Part shown: positions 9,340-17,004 of the stretch, piece after piece | Numbering within the stretch: the first letter of the stretch is position 1 | How the letters are laid out: each line of letters starts with the position of its first letter | Origin: CAZIAK01 sp964537035 | Lineage (GTDB): Bacteria > Planctomycetota > B15-G4 | DNA: 64,000 nt | Direction of reading: 5' to 3' | Assembly: GCA_964537035.1 (NCBI GenBank) | Contig: CAZIAK010000009.1 | Coordinates: 60,930 to 124,929, forward strand | Made by a program: the position numbers and the translations under genes | Notes under the pieces: model-generated | What the model was told of the DNA's origin: nothing | The model's input: only the letters and a program-made list of their open reading frames with translations | The model's database searches: none

Positions 9340-9466
9340 TCTGCTGACGGAGCAGGGGCTGCTCAGAGCGGCGTACCAGCTCTCGCCGCTGCCCATCGAG
9401 TGGGCGGGTCAAGTCGTGGTGTGCCCCGTCCGAAGAGAGTGATCCGGTCCTCTGGAGGGTTCGACG

Positions 9467-9808
9467 TTGCCCCCTCGTCGATGCACACATCACCTGTTCG
9501 GTGTCCCCACGCGCCTGCTGCTGTTGTTCCTCGGCTACCTGGTGGTGGTCGACACGTTCCTCACGCAGCTCTGGTTGCAGCGGGGCATTGGCCGTGAGGT
9601 GAACCCGCTGATGTCCCTGTTGTATGAGCAGGGAGGCGTGCTGTTGTTCGTGGCCACGAAGGTGGGCGTCACGGCGTTGTGCATCCTGTGGATCGCTCGG
9701 CGGGCGCCAGAAGCCGCGGCCCGGGCGGCCACCGTCGCGGGCTTCAGCATCTATCTTCCCGTCACGGGCCTGCACGTCATGAACGCCTACGGCGTGGGCA
9801 TGGTCTGA
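9467..9808 (+). CDS. Small membrane protein, DUF5658-like
   Basis: A 113-residue protein with three hydrophobic segments (LLLLFLGYLVVVDTFLT, VLLFVATKVGVTALCILW, FSIYLPVTGLHVM). The stretch VVDTFLTQLW...GREVNPLM resembles the D-x-x-x-T ... E-x-N-P-L-M pattern of DUF5658 membrane proteins, whose function is unknown. The start is a TTG with GGAGGG about eight bases upstream. Confidence is good that it is a gene, moderate for the family. Confidence 0.68.
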   Translation: MPPRRCTHHLFGVPTRLLLLFLGYLVVVDTFLTQLWLQRGIGREVNPLMSLLYEQGGVLLFVATKVGVTALCILWIARRAPEAAARAATVAGFSIYLPVTGLHVMNAYGVGMV

Positions 9809-9850
9809 CAGCGCCCGCGCGCAGAGTGCGAGCGCACAGAGCGTAGGACA

Positions 9851-9935
9851 TGGTGCGAGGAGGGGGACTCGAACCCCCATGGGTTACCCCACTGGATCCT
9901 AAATCCAGCGCGTCTACCAGTTCCGCCATCCTCGC
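9851..9935 (-). tRNA. tRNA-Leu (anticodon UAG)
   Basis: The leftward strand folds as a class II tRNA. The acceptor GCGAGGA pairs with TCCTCGC, followed by discriminator A and an encoded CCA (9851-9853). The anticodon stem CTGGA/TCCAG closes the loop TTTAGGA, giving anticodon UAG (reads CUA). The variable arm is TGGGGTAACCCA and the T arm GGGGGTTCGAGTCCCCC. Confidence 0.96.
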
Positions 9936-10055
9936 GGCATGTGCTGGGCCCCTGGAAACAGCGGCTTTCCAGGACCACACGCTCGTGACGGGCAGACGCT
10001 ACCACGAGGGGCGGGCCCCCGGCAACGTGGCGACGGGTGGTACGGTCCGCCGGTC

Positions 10056-10442
10056 ATGCGCCTGTGCAGTGAAGGCTCTCGGCCGCGCCTGCCCTGGGCT
10101 TCAAGGCTCCCGGCGCTTCAGGCAGATCCCACCCTCGCGCTGCCGCTGCTCGAGGCGCTCAAGGACGACGCCTCGCTCTCTGTCCGTCGGTCCGTGGCCA
10201 ATCATCTCGGCGACGTCTGCAAGGAGCACGGGGCCGACGTCTACGCCTTGTGCCAGCGCTGGCTCGACGAGGTCAGCGACGCCTCGCCCGTGCAGCGCAA
10301 GCAGCGTTGCTGGATGATCCGGCACGCGGTGCGATTGCCCGCGAAGAAGGGCGACGAGGCAGCGCTGGCGTTGCGTGAACGAGCCAAGGGTCGAGCGACG
10401 GGCGAGGCTCTTCCGCGACGGGCCGATCGTGAGGACGGCTAG
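10056..10442 (+). CDS. Fragment of an AlkD-like HEAT-repeat DNA alkylation repair protein
   Basis: A 128-residue product. Residues 1-100 (SEGSRPRLPWASRLPAL, LLEALKDDASLSVRRSVANHL, WMIRHAVRLPAKKGDEAALAL) match the central HEAT-repeat part of AlkD-like alkylbase glycosylase homologues. Those proteins are usually about 230-370 residues, with roughly 150-180 more before this point and often more after it. Here the N-terminal half is absent: the upstream bases are non-coding and then the tRNA-Leu gene. The C-terminal part is also missing. It is probably a non-functional remnant, although the frame is intact; a small HEAT protein cannot be excluded. Confidence 0.68.
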   Translation: MRLCSEGSRPRLPWASRLPALQADPTLALPLLEALKDDASLSVRRSVANHLGDVCKEHGADVYALCQRWLDEVSDASPVQRKQRCWMIRHAVRLPAKKGDEAALALRERAKGRATGEALPRRADREDG

Positions 10443-10462
10443 CCAGCGGCCGCGCCCGTTCC

Positions 10463-11983
10463 TCAGTGTCCACCACCCTCGTCAGGCACCTGCTCGAGGT
10501 AGCCCAGCTCTCGCAGCTGCTTCAGCTTCTCGTCGTCCATGCCCACCTCGGAGGCGCGGATCGGTAGCACGGGCAAGGCGCGCAGCGTGTCTCTGATCTC
10601 GGCTTCCATGGCCGCTGTGCGCTCCGGCTCGGTGTCCGCCAGATTGCTCTGTTCTCGGGGGTCGGCCTCCAGGTCGAACAGGCTGACCAGGTCGGTGTCG
10701 TGGTGCATGATCAGCTTCCAGCGACCCCGGATGAGCGCGGTCTCGTGATCGCCGCGCCAACCCTTGATCGGCCGGTCGATGTGCTCGCGGACAGAGAGGG
10801 CCCCCGCGGTGGGGAGGGTCTCCCCTTGCAACGCTGGCAGGAGCGAGCGGCCCTGCCAGAACGGGAGCGGGTCCACGCCCACGAGGTCTGCCAGGGTCGG
10901 CGCCACGTCGATGATCTGCACTGCCTGGGGCACTCGGCTGCCCTGGTCTGTCAGTCCTGGCACTCGGGCGAGAAACGGCACGTGGACCACCTCACCGTAG
11001 AGCGACTGACCGTGCCCTAGCAGGTCGTGGTCCAGGAACTCTTCGCCGTGATCAGCCACCAAGAAGAAGGCGGTGCTGTCCCAGAGGCGCTTCACCTTGA
11101 GCATGGCCAGCAGCTCGCCGATGGACGTGTCGGCCCGGAGCACGTCGCCGTCGTACAGACCGCGCACGTCCTCCATGGCCGCGAGCACTTCGGGCTCGAG
11201 CTGAGCCATGCGCTCGATGTCGCCGTCACGAGGCTCGTTGCGATTGAGCCTGACCTGCAGGCCGCGGTAGTCGGCCACGGACCGGTTGAGTTTGTTGATC
11301 TCTGGGTTCTTCAGTGCGTGCCAGCCGTCAGCGCCCTCGGCGTTTTTCGGCGCACCTTGATAGGGCGCATGGGGCTCCACCGCGTGGACGTACATGAAGA
11401 GCGGCTTGTCTCCCTCGTACGCTCGCAGCATGTCCATCAGGGGCTGCTTGGTGTGCAGGCCTGCGGCACGCATGGCGGGGGTCATGTCGGCCTGGGCGGG
11501 ACGTTGGAAGAACTCGTCGTAGCCCTGGTCAAGCCCGGCTCCCGTGCCTCCCAGCCCGTTGGTGACGAAGCCCATGGTGTGGTAGCCCAGGCCTTGCATG
11601 AACTCGACCAAGGTCTCGACAGAGCGGTCGACCTTGTGCGCGCCACTGACCACTCGGTGGCTGGCCGAGTAACTGGAAGTGAACAGGCTCACGGTGGAGG
11701 GCAGGGTCCATGAGGCCTGGCTGATGGCCTGATCGAAGACCACGGACTCGGCGGCCAGGGCGTCGAGCACCGGAGTGGTCTTGCGCTCGTAGCCGTAGAG
11801 CGACATGCGATCGGCGCGGAGCGTGTCCACGAGGTAGACCACGACATTTGGCAAGGGGCCGTCGGGGGTGCTGTCCCTCGCGTCCTCACCGTGCTCGGGG
11901 GCGTCGGCCGGGCCCGGCTGTGTCGAGCTGTCACAGCCCCAGAGCGGCAGGATCAAGCCGGCGAGAAGCAGGGCGCGATGCAT
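10463..11983 (-). CDS. Sulfatase-superfamily lipoprotein (Thr at nucleophile position)
   Basis: A 506-residue lipoprotein (MHRALLLAGLILPLWGC). The alkaline-phosphatase/sulfatase fold is clear: first metal motif VVVYLVDTLRADRMSLYGY, late metal motif VADHGEEFLDHDLLGHG, and the C-terminal family motif LRELGYLEQ. At the nucleophile site it has SWTLPSTVSLFTS: the Cys/Ser that becomes formylglycine in classical sulfatases (C-x-P-x-R) is Thr and the Arg is Thr. A Thr nucleophile is used by phosphoglycerol and phosphoethanolamine transferases of the same superfamily, so a phosphoester substrate is possible. It diverges from the three paralogues that follow; both sides share the 131 bases between starts. 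Confidence 0.86.
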   Translation of the reverse strand: MHRALLLAGLILPLWGCDSSTQPGPADAPEHGEDARDSTPDGPLPNVVVYLVDTLRADRMSLYGYERKTTPVLDALAAESVVFDQAISQASWTLPSTVSLFTSSYSASHRVVSGAHKVDRSVETLVEFMQGLGYHTMGFVTNGLGGTGAGLDQGYDEFFQRPAQADMTPAMRAAGLHTKQPLMDMLRAYEGDKPLFMYVHAVEPHAPYQGAPKNAEGADGWHALKNPEINKLNRSVADYRGLQVRLNRNEPRDGDIERMAQLEPEVLAAMEDVRGLYDGDVLRADTSIGELLAMLKVKRLWDSTAFFLVADHGEEFLDHDLLGHGQSLYGEVVHVPFLARVPGLTDQGSRVPQAVQIIDVAPTLADLVGVDPLPFWQGRSLLPALQGETLPTAGALSVREHIDRPIKGWRGDHETALIRGRWKLIMHHDTDLVSLFDLEADPREQSNLADTEPERTAAMEAEIRDTLRALPVLPIRASEVGMDDEKLKQLRELGYLEQVPDEGGGH

Positions 11984-12114
11984 GGAGCGGGGCTCGATGG
12001 GGGGGCGAGAGCAGCTGGGGAGAATAGCAGCACCATCTCCACAGAGACACGGCCGAATGAGGCCGGCTAGAGCCACTGCCCCGAGCCTGAGATGGGTTAT
12101 CGTTGCGCGGCATC

Positions 12115-14511
12115 GTGAAGCCTGCTCCCCTTGAGATCTCCCCGTGCCGCAGCTGGTGGGGGTGCTCCCTCGTCTGGCTGTTGCTGGCTCTGTGCCAGCT
12201 CGTGGCCTGCGGACCCGCAGACGATGGCCAGCCCGGGCCCGCGCTGCTGCGCCTGGAGCTGAGGCCTGATCCGTCCCAAGGCCCCTGGCCCCGACACGAG
12301 CTTGTGGCCGCACTCGATCTGTCGCCCTTGCTGGATGACGCGCCCGGTGACGGCTCGTGGGTGGTGAGTGCGCCTGATCATCACTCCGGTTCTCTGGCCA
12401 GCGAAGAGGGCGGCGAGGGCGCACAGGTGCTCTGGCTGCAGAACCCGGACGCGTCCACCGATCTGGGCCTGAGCTTTCGCGGCGACTTCGCCGCCGGGGC
12501 TTTCAACGAGGTGCGTCTGCGGGTCGCAGCGGGGGGTCCTGGAGATGCGGGTGCCGAGCTGCGGCGCGACGGTCGCGTGGTGGGCTTCGGTGCGCGACAG
12601 CAGCTGGTTCAAGCGCCGGAATTGCGCGACGTGGTGCTGCCCCTGCCCGAGCACTTCACCGACGGCGGCGGCGCGGACACCCTCTCGGTCTCTTTCTACC
12701 GCACTCTGCGACGGGTCGGCGTGGCCAGCGTCGAACTGCTGCAGCGGCCCGTCGAAGCCTGGGTGCCTGACCCGAGCTTGGGCCCTCAGCTGGTGACCCT
12801 GGGGGGGGACGCCCGGCGCGGCGTGGGCCTCTCGACTCGGCGCGAAGTCTCCTGCACTGTCACCGTGCCCGACGATGGCCGGCTGAGCTTCAGCTACGGG
12901 CAGCCCTTCGAGCTGGTGCGCCCGGGCAGTGATCTGCAACTGACCTTGAGTGTGCACGCGCCAGACGCATCGCTTACCGAGAGCTATTCGTTTCCCCAGC
13001 GCGGGCCTGCGTGGCGCACGGCCCAGGTCGACCTGTCGTCCATGGCGGGCCGTGCAGTACAGATCGGCTTCTCGCTCGACGCGGGTGACGGGGCCCTGGG
13101 CGCAGCGGCCATCGCCGAGCTGTCCCTCTGGGTGCCGCAGCGTCGTCCGCCCAGCTTGTTGTTGATCACCAGTGACACGCACCGCTTCGACCATGTGGGC
13201 GCGGCCTTGCCCGAGAACGAGGTCTCGACGCCGGTACTCGATGCCTTGGCGTCAAGAGGCGTGTTCTTCGAGCGCTGCTTCTCGACTACCAACGTGACCA
13301 ACCCGTCTCACGGCTCCATGCTCACCGGCGTGCACCCGCGGGACACGGCCATCCTGCACAACAACCTGCCGCTCAACGGTTCGGCGTTGACCCTGGCCGA
13401 AGTGCTGGCGGCTCAGGGCTGGCAGACCCACGCGGTGCTCGGTGTGCGTCACCTGGGTCACCCCTCCAGCGGCTTGGGGCAAGGCTTCGATCGCATCGAC
13501 TGGCCCACGGGGGGCGAGCGCGACATCGACGCCTCGCTGGCCATCGTCGAGCAATGGTTGCGCGAGGCCGAAGACCGGCCGCTGTTCTTGTGGCTGCACC
13601 TCTTCGATGCCCACGGCCCCTACAAGCCAGACCCTGTCTATCGCCGCCTGTACTGGCCCGATGACAAGAGTCCTTTTGACCCGAGCCTGCCGCCCTCCAA
13701 GGTGCCAGACTCGGTCCTGCCCGAGACCCTCGCGGGCTTGCGCGATCATGACTGGCCTCTCGCTGCCTATCGGGGTGAGGTGAGCGGCCTCGATAGCAGC
13801 TTGGCCGGCCTGCTCAACGCACCTCGTTTTGCCGACGGTGTGATCGCCATGACCGCCGACCACGGCGAGTCGTTCGGTCAGCACGGCGTGTGGTATGGAC
13901 ACGCCGGGCTCTACCCCGACTCGACCCACGTACCCCTGATCCTGTCCTGGCCGGGAGCGCCGAAGGGCCAGCGGGTCGCCGCGCCAGTGAGTCAGGTCGA
14001 CCTGGCCGCGACCTTGCTCGAGCTGGTCGGAGCGGCTGGCCACGCACTCCCAGGGCGGAGCTTCGCGGCTCTGGCCCTGGCGGGCGAGGACTCGAGCGAA
14101 GGGGCTGCAGAGGCACCCTGTTTCGCGTTGTCCGCCCATCGCTTCGCGGCCAGCGTCACCAGCGGACGCTGGCACCTGATCTTGCACCTCAACGCACAGC
14201 AGCAACGCAACATGACCACGAGCTTCGAGCGTCATCAAGTGGAGCTGTTCGATCTGGACGCCGACCCGCGCTGCGAGCGCGACCTGAGCGTAGAGCGCGT
14301 GGCCCAGGCCGCGCTGTTGCGGCAACGCTTGATCGGCTGGCTGCTCGCCGCAGACGACAAGGGCTGGGTGGGAGAAGAACTCGATGACCCGCTGCGCCTT
14401 GAAGAACTTCGCCAACTGGGCTACCTCGCCGCCCCGTCAACAGACTCCGCTGAGCTGTGGACTGCCGACGGCTGCGCTCGCTGTCAGCCCTTCGAGGACC
14501 ACGATCATTGA
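12115..14511 (+). CDS. Sulfatase-like lipoprotein, tandem paralogue 1
   Basis: About 798 residues. A lipoprotein signal (WLLLALCQLVACG) is followed by ~320 residues of beta-sandwich-like sequence and then a sulfatase-superfamily domain. The first metal motif is LLITSDTHRFDHVG, the nucleophile region TNPSHGSMLTG has Thr in place of Cys/Ser and His in place of Arg, and the late metal motif is TADHGESFGQHG. The C terminus has LRQLGYLA and then a CARC (C-x-x-C) pair. All ligands needed for a two-metal or calcium hydrolase appear present. The GTG at 12115 is chosen; an in-frame TTG at 12103 is an alternative. First gene of a probable three-gene operon. Confidence 0.85.
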   Translation: MKPAPLEISPCRSWWGCSLVWLLLALCQLVACGPADDGQPGPALLRLELRPDPSQGPWPRHELVAALDLSPLLDDAPGDGSWVVSAPDHHSGSLASEEGGEGAQVLWLQNPDASTDLGLSFRGDFAAGAFNEVRLRVAAGGPGDAGAELRRDGRVVGFGARQQLVQAPELRDVVLPLPEHFTDGGGADTLSVSFYRTLRRVGVASVELLQRPVEAWVPDPSLGPQLVTLGGDARRGVGLSTRREVSCTVTVPDDGRLSFSYGQPFELVRPGSDLQLTLSVHAPDASLTESYSFPQRGPAWRTAQVDLSSMAGRAVQIGFSLDAGDGALGAAAIAELSLWVPQRRPPSLLLITSDTHRFDHVGAALPENEVSTPVLDALASRGVFFERCFSTTNVTNPSHGSMLTGVHPRDTAILHNNLPLNGSALTLAEVLAAQGWQTHAVLGVRHLGHPSSGLGQGFDRIDWPTGGERDIDASLAIVEQWLREAEDRPLFLWLHLFDAHGPYKPDPVYRRLYWPDDKSPFDPSLPPSKVPDSVLPETLAGLRDHDWPLAAYRGEVSGLDSSLAGLLNAPRFADGVIAMTADHGESFGQHGVWYGHAGLYPDSTHVPLILSWPGAPKGQRVAAPVSQVDLAATLLELVGAAGHALPGRSFAALALAGEDSSEGAAEAPCFALSAHRFAASVTSGRWHLILHLNAQQQRNMTTSFERHQVELFDLDADPRCERDLSVERVAQAALLRQRLIGWLLAADDKGWVGEELDDPLRLEELRQLGYLAAPSTDSAELWTADGCARCQPFEDHDH

Positions 14512-14576
14512 AGTGTGATGGCAAGCGAGAGGACAAGGCACATTGGTCTGCCTTGGCAGCCTGGGGAGAGCGTGCC

Positions 14577-16994
14577 GTGCTCGGGGTACGGCATTTTCCC
14601 CACGGGTTGCTGTGCCTCGTGCTGCTGGCTTCGTGCTTGAGCCTGGCCGTGGCCTGTGGAGGCGGCTCCAGCACGGACGAGTCGACGAGCCAGCCAGGGT
14701 CCATCGCAGGCAGCGGGCTCACGGGTGGGTTGCCCGTTGAGGCAGAAGACGGTGAGACGCTGAGCGGCACCCGGGGGCCGACCCAGGCTGCCTTGCACCA
14801 CACTGGCTGGGTGGTTGTGCCCTTGCAGCCCCTCGACCCCAACGGCGTGCCGCCGGGACTCGAGGTCATCCAGGCCCACGAACTCACTCCCGAGGGAGAT
14901 AACTGGCAGCTTGACGCTCCTGGCAGTCGGCTGGTGCGCACCCGCGACAAGCCGGCCATCGAACTGGGCGCAGGGCGTGTCGACCAGCTGCTCGTGGCAG
15001 AACTTCGGGGCCAGTTCGACGCCCGGGCGATCAATCGAGTGGTGGTCACCGGGAGGTTCGAGGGCACGGGCTGGCTGGTGGCCACGGTGCTGCGCGACGG
15101 CGAGGCGCTCCTGTCTTCGGAACCCCTGGGTCTGCCCAATCAAGACGATCTGAGCGAGTTTGTCTTGGACATGCACAAGCCCGATGGCCTTCTCGCCAAC
15201 GACAGTCTGTTGGGCGACGGCTTGTTGGGTGACACCCTGCGCATCGAGTGTGGTGGCGGCTATCGACGACTGGTGTTGACCTCGGTGGAGTTGCAGCGGG
15301 CCACCGCGTCGTCTGACTTGCCTGACCCCCGGGGTGCGCCCCGATGGGTGACCGTGAGAGAGAGCGCACGGCTGGCTGTTGGGCTCCACCAAGACCTGCC
15401 CTTGGTGGGCGAGGTCGATGTCCCAGCGAATGGTTTCCTTGACCTCTCCCTGGCTGCTGCAGATGAGGCTGGAGGTGTGCGCCTGATCGTGAGCGATGGG
15501 GCGCGGCAGGAGCGACACGGCCTGGGGGTCCCGGCCAGTGGCTCTGGCTGGACGGACATCACCGTGCCTCTGTCCAGCTGGGCCGGACGCCACGTCACCA
15601 TCGAGCTGCACTGGGATCGGCCCACCGGCGCCATGGTCGGCCCGCTGTTCGTAGGCGCCGCGGACGACGCCGCGCCCACCATGGTGTTGATCACCAGCGG
15701 CAGCCACCGGGGTGATCACCTGGGTCTGGCTTTTCGCGGTATCGACATCGACACGCCTGTGCTCGATGCCCTGGCCGGGCGAGGTGTGTTGTTCACCGAT
15801 GCCCAGGGAGTGACCAACGCTCCCCGGCCAGCCCTGGCCTCGTTGCTCACCGGTCGCACCCCACGGGATACGGGGTTGCTCGATGAGTCAGACATGTTGT
15901 CCGCCGCTGCACCGACCCTGGCCGAGCGATTGAGCGCGGTCGGCTGGCGTTGCGAGGCCGTGCTGGCGACACGTGCCTTGTGGCCCGAGAGCAGTGGCTT
16001 GGGGCAGGGCTTCGACCATGTGGAGGCGCCCTTGAACTCATGGCGCTGGGCCGCCGACGAGGTGGTGGCCCGGGCCCGCCAGCGCCTGGAGAGCCATGAC
16101 GGACGTCCCCTGTTCTTGTGGCTCCATGTGGCCGAGGGCGAGTGGCCTCACGAGCCTGACGAGCAGGTACTGGCCCGCTACTACCGCCCTACAGACGACC
16201 CGCTGCACGAGGGCTACAAGCGGCCCAAGGTGTTCAAGAAGTCCATGCCCCTGCCCTACCTTGAGGTGCGTGACCTGAACTGGGCTCGGGCGCGGTACAA
16301 GGCCTCGCTGACCGCTCTCGACAGTGCGCTCGGCCCGCTCCTCGATGAGCCCCGGGTGCAGGGGGGCACTGTCGCCTTCGTGGGCTCTCAGGGTCTCGGC
16401 CTGGGCGAGCATTCGATCTGGTTCAAGCACGTGGGGCTCTATCCCAGCGTGTTGCACGTCCCCCTCATCGTTGCTGCGGGCGATGGTTCTTGGCCAAGGG
16501 GGCTGCGCTGCGACGAGCCTGTCTCCACACTGGGGCTGGCCGCGACCCTGGCCACCGCGGTTGGAGCCGACCCCGAGGGCTGGCAAGGGGAGGACCTGCG
16601 CGCCGTGGCGAGAGGCGAGGTCCACCCGGGCCCCCGTTTTGCCGTGGAAGATCACGCCCAGTCGGCGGCGGTGACCTCAAACGGACTGCACTTGATCGTC
16701 TCCTTGCAGCCGCGAAACTCCGCACATCTTGTTGAGCGACGCAAGTTGGGCGAGCTCGAACTCTACGACCTCACCAACGATTGGAAGGCAGAGGTCACCG
16801 TGCCCATGGAAGGCACGGAGGCGGAGGGCAAGCCCCTGGGCTTGTTGTTGCTCCGCTGGCTGAGCGAGGCAGAAGACCTCGACTGGGCCGAGCCTGGGGT
16901 CCTCGACAACGCACGTCGTGCACATCTCGAAGAGCTGGGCTACACCGGGACTCCGCCCAGGACACCCGAGAATCCCTGGTCGATCGATCACTGA
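14577..16994 (+). CDS. Sulfatase-like lipoprotein, tandem paralogue 2 (probable pseudoenzyme)
   Basis: An 805-residue lipoprotein (LVLLASCLSLAVACGGG) with the same architecture as its two neighbours. The active-site motifs are lost: the metal Asp in SDTHR is Gly (VLITSGSHRGDHLG), TNPSH is TNAPRPALA, and ADHGES is GSQGLG. The C-x-x-C near the C terminus of both neighbours is also absent (ending PENPWSIDH), while LEELGYTG and the rest of the fold remain. The frame is intact over 2.4 kb, so it looks selected as a non-catalytic protein. The GTG at 14577 has GGGGAG eight to nine bases upstream and lies 65 bases after the previous stop. Confidence 0.84.
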   Translation: MLGVRHFPHGLLCLVLLASCLSLAVACGGGSSTDESTSQPGSIAGSGLTGGLPVEAEDGETLSGTRGPTQAALHHTGWVVVPLQPLDPNGVPPGLEVIQAHELTPEGDNWQLDAPGSRLVRTRDKPAIELGAGRVDQLLVAELRGQFDARAINRVVVTGRFEGTGWLVATVLRDGEALLSSEPLGLPNQDDLSEFVLDMHKPDGLLANDSLLGDGLLGDTLRIECGGGYRRLVLTSVELQRATASSDLPDPRGAPRWVTVRESARLAVGLHQDLPLVGEVDVPANGFLDLSLAAADEAGGVRLIVSDGARQERHGLGVPASGSGWTDITVPLSSWAGRHVTIELHWDRPTGAMVGPLFVGAADDAAPTMVLITSGSHRGDHLGLAFRGIDIDTPVLDALAGRGVLFTDAQGVTNAPRPALASLLTGRTPRDTGLLDESDMLSAAAPTLAERLSAVGWRCEAVLATRALWPESSGLGQGFDHVEAPLNSWRWAADEVVARARQRLESHDGRPLFLWLHVAEGEWPHEPDEQVLARYYRPTDDPLHEGYKRPKVFKKSMPLPYLEVRDLNWARARYKASLTALDSALGPLLDEPRVQGGTVAFVGSQGLGLGEHSIWFKHVGLYPSVLHVPLIVAAGDGSWPRGLRCDEPVSTLGLAATLATAVGADPEGWQGEDLRAVARGEVHPGPRFAVEDHAQSAAVTSNGLHLIVSLQPRNSAHLVERRKLGELELYDLTNDWKAEVTVPMEGTEAEGKPLGLLLLRWLSEAEDLDWAEPGVLDNARRAHLEELGYTGTPPRTPENPWSIDH

Positions 16995-17004
16995 GGGGCA
17001 GGCC

